Source: Mesorhizobium sp. 113-3-3 (lineage in GTDB: Bacteria; Pseudomonadota; Alphaproteobacteria; Rhizobiales; Rhizobiaceae). From it: 64,000 nt of DNA. Where the stretch lies: contig NZ_AP023243.1 of NCBI RefSeq assembly GCF_016756495.1, forward strand, positions 248,001 through 312,000, written 5' to 3'. Both the position numbers and the translations under genes were made by a program. Below are positions 8,837 to 17,669 of the stretch, one piece after another (within the stretch, counting starts at the first letter, position 1; each line of letters begins with the position of its first letter). The notes under the pieces are model-generated. The model was given only the letters and a program-made list of their open reading frames with translations. It was not told the origin of the DNA and made no database searches.

Positions 8837-10333
8837 TTGGAAGCCAACCCATTCGATCCGCCGGAAGGCTCGCTGCGCAAATCCGTCGGGCGCGGCGCGG
8901 TGGTGACCGCCATGTCGCAATCGGTGCGGGTCGCGACACAGATCATATCCGTCATCGTGCTGTCGCGGCTGCTGTCGCCGCAGGATTTCGGCGTCGTGGC
9001 GATGTGCGCGCCGGTGCTGGCCTTCATCGCGCTGTTCCAGGATTTCGGCCTGACCCAGGCAACGATCCAGAAATCGGGCATCCGCCACGAGGAGGTGAAC
9101 TACCTCTTCTGGATCAATGTCGCGGTCAGCGCGATCCTTGCCTGCGTGCTCGCGGGCGCGGCACCGCTGGTCGCCGCCTTCTATGGCGAGCCGCGCGTGG
9201 CCGGGCTGGTCGCCGCGTTCGGGCTGCAGATCATGGCCTATGGGCTCGGCGCCCAGCACCTGGCGCTTTTGACGCGGCGCATGCAGTTCGGCCGCCTGGC
9301 GGTCATCGACGTCGCCAGTGCCGTCGCCGGGTTGGTCGTATCGATCGCCTGGACCTTCATCGACCGCTCCTACTGGGCGCTTTTTGCCGGCACGCTGACC
9401 GGCGCGGTGCTGCCGACGCTGTGCTACTGGGCAAGCTCGCGCTGGCGGCCCGGCCTGCCGCGCAAGGTCGCCGGGATCGGCGAGCTGATCAATTTCGGCG
9501 CCGGCATTACCGGCTTCAACTTCGCCAATTTCTTCGCCCGCAACCTCGACAATGTGCTGATCGGCAAATACTGGGGCGAGCAGCAACTCGGCCTCTACGA
9601 CCGCGCCTACAAGCTGCTTCTGTTCCCGCTCAGCCAGATCACCAATCCGCTGTCGAAGGTCATGGTGCCGGCGCTGTCCAGGCTGAAGGACGAACCGGAC
9701 CGCTACCGCAGCGCCTATCTGCGCGTCATGCCGCTGATCCTTCTGGTGGCGCTGCCCGGCGTCGCCTTTGCCACCGCGATGTCGGATGTGCTGATCCCCT
9801 TCGTTCTCGGCGAACAGTGGCGCGCAAGTGCTGCGATCTTCCTGGCGCTCGGCTTTGCCGGGCTGCTGCAGCCGCTCAACAACCCGGCTGGCTGGCTTTT
9901 CGTCAGCCAGGGCCGCTCCGGCGACTTCATGCGCTGGGGCATCATCACGGCCGTGACCTCGGTGCTCGCCTTCGCGATCGGCCTGCCCTATGGCGCGCTC
10001 GGCGTGGCGATCGCCTATGCGGTCAGCGAATATCTGCGCACGCCGTTCCTGTGGCTCTATGTCGGCAGGAGCGGACCGCTGCAAGCCAGCCATGTGCTGC
10101 GCGCCGCAACGCCGTTCGTGCTCGGCGCGCATCTGGCGCTGGCGGCGGTCTGGCTGATCAAGCCGATGCTGCCGCAGCAGCATGTCGTCGCCTTGGCCAG
10201 CGGCGCCGTCCTTGCCTACCTCATCACCATTGTCGTCGCGCTGGCCTTCGCATCCGGCCGCGAGGCCTTGCGTGAGGCCGTGAAAATGCTGCCGGCAAGA
10301 CAGCCGGCGGCAACGCCGCGCGAGGCGCAATAA
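8837..10333 (+). CDS. Wzx/ExoT-type polysaccharide flippase
   Basis: Polytopic inner-membrane protein that flips the lipid-linked EPS repeat to the periplasm. About 12 hydrophobic segments span the length. Family-like features include VVLSRLLSPQDFGVVAM near the N-terminus and FFARNLDNVLIGKYWGEQQLG in the middle. The start is not certain: TTG at 8837, with AGGAA eight bases upstream, gives 498 aa and keeps the conserved N-terminal RKSVGRGAVVT segment. The first in-frame ATG (8912) would cut that segment off. Transcribed divergently from exoL and probably with the two genes downstream. Confidence 0.88.
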   Translation: MEANPFDPPEGSLRKSVGRGAVVTAMSQSVRVATQIISVIVLSRLLSPQDFGVVAMCAPVLAFIALFQDFGLTQATIQKSGIRHEEVNYLFWINVAVSAILACVLAGAAPLVAAFYGEPRVAGLVAAFGLQIMAYGLGAQHLALLTRRMQFGRLAVIDVASAVAGLVVSIAWTFIDRSYWALFAGTLTGAVLPTLCYWASSRWRPGLPRKVAGIGELINFGAGITGFNFANFFARNLDNVLIGKYWGEQQLGLYDRAYKLLLFPLSQITNPLSKVMVPALSRLKDEPDRYRSAYLRVMPLILLVALPGVAFATAMSDVLIPFVLGEQWRASAAIFLALGFAGLLQPLNNPAGWLFVSQGRSGDFMRWGIITAVTSVLAFAIGLPYGALGVAIAYAVSEYLRTPFLWLYVGRSGPLQASHVLRAATPFVLGAHLALAAVWLIKPMLPQQHVVALASGAVLAYLITIVVALAFASGREALREAVKMLPARQPAATPREAQ

Positions 10334-10384
10334 TTTCGGCGCCTTTGCCGGCTAACCCATCCACACGAACATCAGGTCTGATCC

Positions 10385-11407
10385 ATGCACTACCGATCGA
10401 TCTCCGACATGAACGACACCATCGTCGGCAACCTTCACCGGCTGCCGCGCGACATCGACCTGGTGGTCGGCGTGCCCAGAAGCGGCGTGCTGGCCGCGAC
10501 GCTGGTCAGCCTTGCGGCGAACATTCCTATGACCGACCTGGATAGCTTCCTGGAAGGCCGGGTCTACACATCAGGCGTCACCAAGCGGCGCGCAGCGCTC
10601 GACCGTAAGGTCTCGGACATGCGCAAGGTGCTGGTGATCGACGACAGCGTCGCCGGCGGCAACGCCATGCGCGACGCCCGTGCCCGCATCCAGGCCGCCG
10701 GCATCGAGGCCGACTTCACCTATGCCGCCGTGTTCGGCCTGCAGCCGCAGCATCAGGAAATCGACGTCGTCTTCGAGGTCGTGCCGCATCCGCGCATGTT
10801 CCAGTGGAATTTCATGCATCACAAATTCCTGGGAGAGTGCTGCGTCGACATAGACGGCGTGCTGTGCCTCGATCCGACCGAGGCGGAAAACGACGATGGT
10901 CCGGCCTATGAGAAGTTCCTCAGCGAAGCGCGGCCGCTTCACGCGCCGACCCACAGGATCGGCTGGCTGGTCACCAGCCGGCTGGAGAAATACCGCGCGC
11001 TGACCGAGGCGTGGCTGGCCAAGAACGGCATCCTGTACGACCAGCTGATCATGCTCGACCTGCCGAGCAAGGCGGAGCGCCAGCGGCTCGGCGCGCATGG
11101 CAGTTTCAAGGCCGATTTCTACCGCAAATCCAATGCCATCCTGTTCATCGAAAGCGAGCATGCGCAGGCGCTGAAGATCACGGAACTGTCGGGCAAGCCG
11201 GTGCTGTGCGTCGAAACGCATATGGTGAGCTTCCCCGACGCGCTGTCGCTGCCGGCGCTCGGCCAGGCAGCGCGCAACCTGCCGGCCAGGCTGCGGCAGA
11301 TCAACTCGCAGCAAGGCCGCAAGGGCGCCGCCAAGGCGCTCGCCCGCGCCCTGCTTGGCGCCCGCGGCTACGAAACGCTGAAAAGCCGGGTCAAGCGCCC
11401 GGCTTGA
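10385..11407 (+). CDS. Phosphoribosyltransferase-HAD fusion protein of the EPS locus
   Basis: The 340-aa protein has two enzyme domains. The N-terminal type I phosphoribosyltransferase fold has VVGVPRSGVLAA and the PRPP-binding loop VLVIDDSVAGGNAM (about residues 80-93). A HAD-like phosphatase domain then begins with CVDIDGVLCLDPT (about 155-167), where the DxD nucleophile motif is intact. The substrate is unknown. It follows the flippase by 51 bases on the same strand, so a role in EPS precursor handling is inferred from context only. A CAGGTC ribosome-like site precedes the ATG. Confidence 0.8.
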   Translation: MHYRSISDMNDTIVGNLHRLPRDIDLVVGVPRSGVLAATLVSLAANIPMTDLDSFLEGRVYTSGVTKRRAALDRKVSDMRKVLVIDDSVAGGNAMRDARARIQAAGIEADFTYAAVFGLQPQHQEIDVVFEVVPHPRMFQWNFMHHKFLGECCVDIDGVLCLDPTEAENDDGPAYEKFLSEARPLHAPTHRIGWLVTSRLEKYRALTEAWLAKNGILYDQLIMLDLPSKAERQRLGAHGSFKADFYRKSNAILFIESEHAQALKITELSGKPVLCVETHMVSFPDALSLPALGQAARNLPARLRQINSQQGRKGAAKALARALLGARGYETLKSRVKRPA

Positions 11408-11431
11408 TCGGGCGGCCTTCCCGAACGCTGG

Positions 11432-12511
11432 CTACGCCGCCTGCAGCGCGCGCTGCCGCACCGCCCTGTCCAGGATCGAGAAGAAGGTGACGAACTGGCG
11501 ATCGGGATCGAGTTCCGGACGCGCCGCGAAGCCGCGCGCCAGACCCGAGACCCGCTCATATTCCTTGTTGTCGTTCCACAGCAGCCTGACGGCCGCGACC
11601 CAGTCGATGAGCGGCGCGTCATAGTCGAGCACCGTGCCGCCGGGGCCGATGGCCTCGGGCAGGCCGCCGCGCCGTGAGCCGACGACCGGGATGCCGCTGC
11701 AATGGGCCTCGGACGCGACGCGGCCCCAGGCCTCCTCCCATTTCGAGGGCGCAAGCAGGATCCTGGTGCGGCCATAGATCGTCTTCATGTCGTTGGTGCG
11801 GCTCTCCAGCGTGACATTGCCGAGCGGCGCGATCGTCTCTTCGATGCGCGCGCGATGATCGTCCTCGAGCTTCCAGCTTTCAACGAACAGGAACGGGATT
11901 TCCGGGCAGGCGCCGGCAATGCGCACCGCCAGTTCGAAGCCCTTTTCCTCATAGGGATTGATCAGGGTGACGAACTGGCCCGTGGTCGGCGTGCTGTACT
12001 GCGTCGGGTTGATGGTCGGCGGGATGACCGTCGCCTCGATGCCGAATTCCCGTTTGTAGCTGCGCGCGGTGAATTCCGAATTCGCGATGTAGAGTGCGGA
12101 ACCCAACTCGCGCAAATCACCGCCCAGCTCGTGGAACTCGACATTTCTGAGATAGACGACCAGCGGCACGCCCTCGGCCTGCAGCGCTTTGCCGAGCGGA
12201 ACCGATTTGTGGCACTGGACCACCGTCACGTCCGGCTTCAGTTTCTTGACGGCAAACCCTGCCGCCTCCCAGGGAAACCATGTCCTGATCACCGGGTAAC
12301 CGGGAAAGCTGTCGACGACCGCCGGTTGCCGCATGAGCTTCATCTTGGCGCGCGCCTTGAGGCCGAACATGCCGTCGCCGAACAGGGCGGCGAGCACCGA
12401 TGCCTCATGGCCATGTTCGATCAGCTGCTGCACCAGATGATGCGTGCTGGATTGGACGCCGCCACCGAACTCGGGCGGATAGCCGTTGCCGCTGGCAAAG
12501 AGGACTTTCAT
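11432..12511 (-). CDS. GT4-family glycosyltransferase
   Basis: GT-B fold retaining glycosyltransferase of 359 aa. The N-terminus MKVLFASGNGYPPEFGGGVQ is the family's acceptor-side glycine-rich loop. FVTLINPYEEKG marks the start of the donor-binding half. The catalytic/UDP-binding region is APSKWEEAWGRVASEAHCSG followed by IPVVGSRRGGLPEAIG (E-x7-E pattern). Expected to be cytosolic or membrane-peripheral and to add a sugar to the EPS repeat. It converges on the PRTase-HAD gene and is encoded leftward after the Tat/GMC pair. Confidence 0.87.
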   Translation of the reverse strand: MKVLFASGNGYPPEFGGGVQSSTHHLVQQLIEHGHEASVLAALFGDGMFGLKARAKMKLMRQPAVVDSFPGYPVIRTWFPWEAAGFAVKKLKPDVTVVQCHKSVPLGKALQAEGVPLVVYLRNVEFHELGGDLRELGSALYIANSEFTARSYKREFGIEATVIPPTINPTQYSTPTTGQFVTLINPYEEKGFELAVRIAGACPEIPFLFVESWKLEDDHRARIEETIAPLGNVTLESRTNDMKTIYGRTRILLAPSKWEEAWGRVASEAHCSGIPVVGSRRGGLPEAIGPGGTVLDYDAPLIDWVAAVRLLWNDNKEYERVSGLARGFAARPELDPDRQFVTFFSILDRAVRQRALQAA

Positions 12512-12577
12512 GATCCTGGCTCCTGGTCTTCTCGCGTTTCAGTCATGCGGCCGATGAAGAGCCGCGTCGAAGGCGCC

Positions 12578-13027
12578 TCAAGCGCTCTGTGGCGGATGAA
12601 GCGTCGCGAACGGATTGGTGCATGAGTTCCATCCGGTGAACCGGATGGGGTCGTCGGGCGAACTGCGCCAGGCATAGTCCGTCAGCATATGGAACTCGGC
12701 GACGGCCCAGCGATCGAAATGCCTGAGATCATGCTGCTTCTGCCGCGGCAGCAATCCGCGCGCCTGGCCGAGCTTGGTCTTTTCAAGCAAGGTGACGGCA
12801 TCGCCCAGCTTTTGGCTCGGAAATATCCAGGGATTGCGGTTGCGGAACTCCAGCACGAACTGCTGCAGATGCTCGATGCGCATGTTCAGCCTGCCGAGAT
12901 ATTTTTCCAGCGTGACGCGAACCAGATCCTCGTCCGAAAACGAGGAGACGGCCGCGTAGGCGACGCCTGTCGAGGCAACGCCGCCCGCCAGGATGGCCAG
13001 TGCCGAACGCCGTGTGACTTCGATCAT
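12578..13027 (-). CDS. Small Tat-type protein paired with GMC oxidoreductase
   Basis: A 149-aa protein whose N-terminus, TRRSALAILAGGVASTGVAYA, matches a twin-arginine signal. The remainder is helical, with VRVTLEKYLGRLN and FDRWAVAEFHMLTDYAW. It resembles the small, Tat-exported subunit-3 type partners of membrane gluconate/GMC dehydrogenases, but the match is by layout rather than clear homology. It begins 13 bases after the GMC gene with a GAGGAG ribosome site, so the two are almost certainly co-expressed. It may carry the GMC enzyme through the Tat pore. Confidence 0.6.
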   Translation of the reverse strand: MIEVTRRSALAILAGGVASTGVAYAAVSSFSDEDLVRVTLEKYLGRLNMRIEHLQQFVLEFRNRNPWIFPSQKLGDAVTLLEKTKLGQARGLLPRQKQHDLRHFDRWAVAEFHMLTDYAWRSSPDDPIRFTGWNSCTNPFATLHPPQSA

Positions 13028-13040
13028 CGGCCCGCTCCTC

Positions 13041-14483
13041 TCACGCGATCCGGCTCGCCGCCCGCAGCGACAAAGCCGCCGCGGTCAGGCTTGGGTTGGC
13101 GCAGGAGCAGCTCGGATAGGTGCTGGTGCCGACGACAACCAGGTTTCTCAACCGGTGATGGATCATGTTGCTGTCGATCACCGAATCGGCCGGGCCGGTG
13201 CCCATCCTCAGCGTGCCCTGGACATGCGATTCCGTCGGCCTTATGCCGCGATCAAAAAGCCGTTTGACCGGCAGCGGGGCAAGCAGTCCCGGCAATTTGT
13301 CCAGCGCCCGGGCCATGCCCTTGACCGCATAGTCCGACGGCGCCTTGAAGGAGACAAAGGCATTGTCGTCCTCGTCGAGGGTGACGAAATTCTCGTCATC
13401 GAGCAGGTTTTCGGTGACCACGACCAGCGGCAGCGTCTGGCGCAGCCGCCCCTTCTCGGCGCGCATCCCGTGCTGCCAGCGGTTTTCGAAATAGACCAGT
13501 GCGGCCGCGTGCTCGGACCGGTGCGGACCGTCATAGAGGCCGAAATTCAGGCCTGTCGTGATGGTGCTGCCGTCGAAATTGTCGACGCCGTCGAGATAGA
13601 CCTCGAAATTCCAGCCATAGGATTCATGCAGGCCGCGCCCGACGAATTCGTCTCCCAGGCCGGAGCGCAGCATGATCGCAGCGCTCTGGATGGCGTTGGC
13701 GCCGAGAATGAAGAGGTCGCCGCTGACCTGATACTCCTTGCCGTCATGAACGAAGGTGACCGAACGGACCGTGCCGCCGACCTGATCGAGCCTGCGCACT
13801 TCCGCGCCGAGGCAGACCGAAACGTCGGGATGCTCGAAGACATGCATCAGGCCGTTGTTGACAGTGAATTTCGCGTCGACCGGGCACAGCCAGCAGCGCA
13901 GGTTGGCACAGCATGAGGTGCGCTGTGCGGTCGGCACCCGGGCGCGGGCGGTCGGCATGACGAAGTGCTGGTCGGGCTGGGCCGCCTTCATCATCCTGTC
14001 GGGCGTCGACATGCGATGCGGCGGTTGCGGAAACGGCTTCGAGCGCGGCAGCATCGCCGCCATGTCCGGATCGCCGGAGATCGACATGATCTCTTCGGCA
14101 TCGCAGTAGAACGGCTCGACATCGTCATAGCTGATCGGCCAGTCATTGCCGATGCCATAGGCGCTTTTCAGCCTGAAGTCGTTGGGATGGAACCTCGGCG
14201 TCTGCGCGAACCAGCAGTTGGTCCCGCCACCCAGTCCGATCGTGTAGTTCCACGGCTTGTCGGAGTTGGTCTTGTAGGTCGTCTCGTCGTCGATGTCGGT
14301 GTTGGCGTTCTCGCCGAGCTGCCATTCATGCGTGTTGTGCCGACCCCATTCCAGCACCAGGATGCGCGCCTTACGCCGCTTGGCGAACTCGTGCAGGAAG
14401 AAGGCCGAACCGAAGCCGGAACCGATCGCGATGAGATCGAAATGATCCTTGGTGATTTGCTCCGGCTTTACGTCCAGCACCAT
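13041..14483 (-). CDS. GMC-family FAD oxidoreductase
   Basis: FAD-dependent alcohol/sugar dehydrogenase of 480 aa. The N-terminal dinucleotide-binding region is DLIAIGSGFGSAFFLHEFAKR. GLGGGTNCWFAQTPRF is the second FAD-binding motif. A cysteine-rich CCANLRCWLCPVDAKFT segment is typical of GMC enzymes that work with a small partner subunit. The C-terminus has VQGTLRMGTGP (active-site His region) and NLVVVGTSTYPSCSCANPSLT. It has no signal of its own. The ATG at 14483 is favoured by GGAAAGGAG nine bases upstream. In an EPS locus it may oxidise a sugar or polyol, but the substrate is unknown. Confidence 0.85.
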   Translation of the reverse strand: MVLDVKPEQITKDHFDLIAIGSGFGSAFFLHEFAKRRKARILVLEWGRHNTHEWQLGENANTDIDDETTYKTNSDKPWNYTIGLGGGTNCWFAQTPRFHPNDFRLKSAYGIGNDWPISYDDVEPFYCDAEEIMSISGDPDMAAMLPRSKPFPQPPHRMSTPDRMMKAAQPDQHFVMPTARARVPTAQRTSCCANLRCWLCPVDAKFTVNNGLMHVFEHPDVSVCLGAEVRRLDQVGGTVRSVTFVHDGKEYQVSGDLFILGANAIQSAAIMLRSGLGDEFVGRGLHESYGWNFEVYLDGVDNFDGSTITTGLNFGLYDGPHRSEHAAALVYFENRWQHGMRAEKGRLRQTLPLVVVTENLLDDENFVTLDEDDNAFVSFKAPSDYAVKGMARALDKLPGLLAPLPVKRLFDRGIRPTESHVQGTLRMGTGPADSVIDSNMIHHRLRNLVVVGTSTYPSCSCANPSLTAAALSLRAASRIA

Positions 14484-14547
14484 CAGCCACAACTCCTTTC
14501 CGCGCCGCGCGCGTGTGCCAAATCCTGCTTGCCTTCCACACTCGCTG

Positions 14548-15879
14548 TCATGCCGCCATTCTGCCGATCGAGTGGTATTCGATGCCGTAGCGCGCCACGA
14601 CCTTGGGGTCGTAGAGGTTGCGGCCGTCGAAGATGACCGGTGTGGTCAGCGCGTCCTTCAACGCATCGAAGGACGGGGCGCGGAAACTCTTCCATTCGGT
14701 GGCGATGAGCAGCGCATCGGCGCCGCGCAGGGCGGCTTCCTTGGTGCCGCACAGCATCAGGTCGTCGCGCAGGCCATAGATGGCCTGGCATTCCTGCATC
14801 GCCTCGGGATCGTAAGCCTGCACGGTCGCGCCGGCGTTCCACAGCGCTTCCATCAGGACACGCGCCGGCGCCTCGCGCATGTCGTCGGTGTTGGGCTTGA
14901 AAGCCAGGCCCCAGAGCGCAAAGGTCTTGCCCTTGAGATTGCCCTTGAAATAGCGGTTCACCTTGTCGAACAGCACGGATTTCTGGTCGTTGTTGCGCTC
15001 CTCGACGGCACGCAGCAGCTTGGCGTCGAACTTGACGCCCTCGGCGGTCTTGATCAGGGCACGGACGTCCTTGGGAAAGCACGAGCCGCCATAGCCGAGA
15101 CCCGGATAGATGAAGTGGTAGCCGATGCGCGGATCGCTGCCGATGCCCTTGCGCACCTCCTCGATGTCGGCGCCGAGCTGCTCGGCCAGATTGGCCATCT
15201 CGTTCATGAAGCTGATCTTGGTGGCCAGCATGCAGTTGGCGGCGTATTTCGTGAATTCGGCGCTGCGCACGTCCATCACGATCATCTTTTCGTGGTTGCG
15301 GTTGAAGGGCGCGTAGAGCTCGCGCATCACCGCCTCGGTCTCCTCGCTCGAAGTACCGACGATGATGCGGTCGGGCTTCATGCAGTCGGCGACGGCCGAG
15401 CCTTCCTTGAGAAATTCGGGATTGGAGGCGACGTCGAAGCTCAGGTCCTCGCGCCCTCTCTCCTTCAGCGTCTTGGCGATCCTGGCCTTCACCTTTTCGC
15501 AGGTGCCGACCGGCACGGTCGACTTGCCTACGACGATCTTGGCGGTGTCCATCTCGCGGCCGATGGTCTCGGCGACCGCCAGCACATATTTGAGGTCGGC
15601 CGAGCCGTCCTCGCCGGGCGGCGTGCCGACCGCGATCATCTGGATTTCACCGTGCCGGACGGCGGCGGCGGCATCGGTGGTGAATTTGATGCGGCCGGCG
15701 GCGTGATTCTCCCTGACGATGCTTTCGAGGCCTGGCTCGAAGATCGGGACGAAACCCTGGTTGAGGCGCTCCACCTTGTTTTCATCGATGTCGACGCAAA
15801 CAACCTGGTGGCCAACCTCGGCAAGCACCGCCGCCTGCACGAGGCCGACATAGCCAATTCCAAACACCGTCAAGTTCAT
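14548..15879 (-). CDS. ugd: UDP-glucose 6-dehydrogenase
   Basis: Oxidises UDP-glucose to UDP-glucuronate with two NAD+, implying uronic acid in the EPS. The 443-aa protein has the N-terminal Rossmann motif [31 protein letters not shown], the catalytic cysteine in [10 protein letters not shown] near residue 260, and the C-terminal [18 protein letters not shown] region. Length and motifs are canonical (RkpK/TuaD type). It works directly downstream of GalU. It lies between the GMC enzyme and the GH16 glycanase, all leftward. Confidence 0.95.
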   Translation of the reverse strand: MNLTVFGIGYVGLVQAAVLAEVGHQVVCVDIDENKVERLNQGFVPIFEPGLESIVRENHAAGRIKFTTDAAAAVRHGEIQMIAVGTPPGEDGSADLKYVLAVAETIGREMDTAKIVVGKSTVPVGTCEKVKARIAKTLKERGREDLSFDVASNPEFLKEGSAVADCMKPDRIIVGTSSEETEAVMRELYAPFNRNHEKMIVMDVRSAEFTKYAANCMLATKISFMNEMANLAEQLGADIEEVRKGIGSDPRIGYHFIYPGLGYGGSCFPKDVRALIKTAEGVKFDAKLLRAVEERNNDQKSVLFDKVNRYFKGNLKGKTFALWGLAFKPNTDDMREAPARVLMEALWNAGATVQAYDPEAMQECQAIYGLRDDLMLCGTKEAALRGADALLIATEWKSFRAPSFDALKDALTTPVIFDGRNLYDPKVVARYGIEYHSIGRMAA

Positions 15880-15928
15880 TCGGTTTCATTCCCATCCATG
15901 GCCGCGACCCGTTTTCGGTCCGGCCGGT

Positions 15929-16810
15929 TCAATTCGTCTTTCCCAACTCTTTTACGCTGCATACGAGCGATTCCGGAAACTGGCAGGGGTCGCCGAGCGC
16001 GGTGAAGGCGACGCGTTCGACCTGCAGCGAAAGCTTGCGGCCCGGATCCGCGAACGCGCCCATCCAGCCCTTCATGGTGTCGCTGCCCCAAAGGCTGAAG
16101 AAGATCTTCTGCGCATGGCTGGGCAGCTTCGCCGGGTCGGTGATGGTGTTCACCAGCTGGCCGTTGACGTACCAGCGCAAACTGTCCTTCTCCCAGACGA
16201 AGGCGTAGTCGTTGAAGGCCTTGTCGGTGCCGCCCGGCACCTCGACCAGCTTCTCGTTCTTGCCCTTGCCGTCGATATAGGCGTTGACCTGCACCTTGGA
16301 GGTGTCCTTGGTCAGGATCTCGAAGTCGATCTCGTCCCAGGGCTGCTTGTCCGACGGGCCGATATAGGTGAAGAACGCCGCGTTGAGGCCGGAGCCGGCA
16401 TCGGTCTTCAACCGCGCCTCATAGGTGCCATAACCAAAGCGCTGCTTGGTCTGGACCTCGCCGCAGGCGAACTCGCGATCCTTCAGCTTCTGCTTTTCGA
16501 AGCCAAGCGACAGCACACCGTCCGAAAGCTCGACCAGCCCCTTCGACCAGGTGCAATTCTGATGACTGCCGTTGCTCCAGCCATCGGACACATACCAGCG
16601 CGACCGATCGAAGCTCTTGAAATCATCGACGAAAGAGGGAGCCGACTGGATATCCTGTGCGTGCGCGGGAGCCGCAAAGAGGCTGCCGAGCGCAGCCAGA
16701 AGCAGCCCGCCGATCAAGCCCAGCCGCCGCAGGTCGGCTTGCCGGGTCTCATGCGCGACGCAGGTTGCGCCAATTGCTGTCATGGACGTGGTTTTCGAAT
16801 CCGAATTCAT
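15929..16810 (-). CDS. exoK: Secreted GH16 endo-beta-glycanase, ExoK-like
   Basis: Endo-1,3-1,4-beta-glycanase that trims newly made EPS. The 293-aa protein has an N-terminal export signal (LGLIGGLLLAALGSLFAAPAHAQ). A GH16 jelly-roll domain follows, with GYGTYEARLK and the catalytic motif DEIDFEIL, whose two glutamates act as nucleophile and acid/base (ExDxxE). Four cysteines are visible in the mature part. In S. meliloti ExoK has this size and cleaves nascent succinoglycan to low-molecular-weight forms. An ATG at 16783 could also serve as start. Confidence 0.9.
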   Translation of the reverse strand: MNSDSKTTSMTAIGATCVAHETRQADLRRLGLIGGLLLAALGSLFAAPAHAQDIQSAPSFVDDFKSFDRSRWYVSDGWSNGSHQNCTWSKGLVELSDGVLSLGFEKQKLKDREFACGEVQTKQRFGYGTYEARLKTDAGSGLNAAFFTYIGPSDKQPWDEIDFEILTKDTSKVQVNAYIDGKGKNEKLVEVPGGTDKAFNDYAFVWEKDSLRWYVNGQLVNTITDPAKLPSHAQKIFFSLWGSDTMKGWMGAFADPGRKLSLQVERVAFTALGDPCQFPESLVCSVKELGKTN

Positions 16811-16977
16811 ACCAAACTCACCTTTGCGCTGTGCGTCCCCAACCCAAAGTCGACGTTTGAACCGCTTCCAAACGGGCCAACCTTGGCCTCCTCTTTGCCC
16901 CTCCCGAAATCCCTCTGTCTTGCATCATCCCTTTGAGGCTTGCATCGTGCCTTTGAAGTAGTCCCATGCCTTTATCG

Positions 16978-17379
16978 TCACGCCCGGCCGGTTCCCGCGG
17001 GCCTGGTGACATCGACCTCGGCGACCGAATCGGACGCCCTATCCTCGTCGAAGACCCTATCCAGCGAATGACGGAGCTCCTTCATCAGGCCGTCCTGGCG
17101 CGACAATGCGGCGATGCGGCGCTCGCAATTCAGGATCGATTGCGTCAGCGCGCTGACTTCGGATGAGCGCCTGTCGGAAGCGGAGCCGTTTTCCATGGCT
17201 TCGACGAGAAAGGCCGCGTTGGTGGCCGTCTTGCGGTAGCGGCTCTCCAGGCCGGTCTTCTCGGCCTCGATCTCGGCGGCGATCTGCTCGAACAATTTCG
17301 CCAGCCGGTCGAGGCGCGCTATGTCGGCCTGCCGGTCGCGGGCGGGATCCCTTGATCTGAAGCCAAATATCGAGGCCAT
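16978..17379 (-). CDS. Hypothetical coiled-coil protein
   Basis: A 133-aa protein rich in charged heptad-like stretches (DRLAKLFEQIAAEIEAEKTGLESRY and later LTQSILNCERRIAALSRQDGLM), predicting a mostly helical coiled coil. No signal peptide, membrane segment or recognised domain is visible. It sits between the glycanase and a GT2 gene in the exo locus. A TGC-RNY-GCA box lies about 160 bases upstream. Function unknown; codon use is like its neighbours, so I consider it a real gene. Confidence 0.55.
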   Translation of the reverse strand: MASIFGFRSRDPARDRQADIARLDRLAKLFEQIAAEIEAEKTGLESRYRKTATNAAFLVEAMENGSASDRRSSEVSALTQSILNCERRIAALSRQDGLMKELRHSLDRVFDEDRASDSVAEVDVTRPAGTGRA

Positions 17380-17538
17380 GGGCTTAAATTCCTGTCATCG
17401 CCGGCTTACCTTGCCGACCACTGGCCAATCCCCAAAAGCGGGGCCGAAAAGCTCGTACCGCACCGTCCAACTCCTTTTGACGGGAGAGACGCCGGACCAA
17501 TCCGATCGGGGGCCAGTTCGGTTGGTCGTTCAATTTGC

Positions 17539-17547
17539 TGCACCGCA
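17539..17547. promoter_or_regulatory. TGC-RNY-GCA box upstream of the 16978-17379 gene
   Basis: TGCACCGCA within TTTGCTGCACCGCAACA, in the 290-base non-coding gap 17380-17669. It has the same flanking TTGC/GCAACA context as the exoL/wzx copy 1. Confidence 0.5.
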
Positions 17548-17669
17548 ACATAGACTGCCATCGTCGGAGCCGTGAGGCAACCACCCAATTCGTAAACTCA
17601 TAAATCCGGTGGAAATGGTTTGCGCGAAGTGCCTGCTTCCTAGCGGGTGAAGCAGGCATTCCCCCGCCC

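Noticed and set aside
8822..10330. A 502-codon open frame on the minus strand
   Set aside because: Mirror of the flippase gene; its sequence is rich in H, R, D and Q with no domain, and the plus-strand frame has clear membrane helices.
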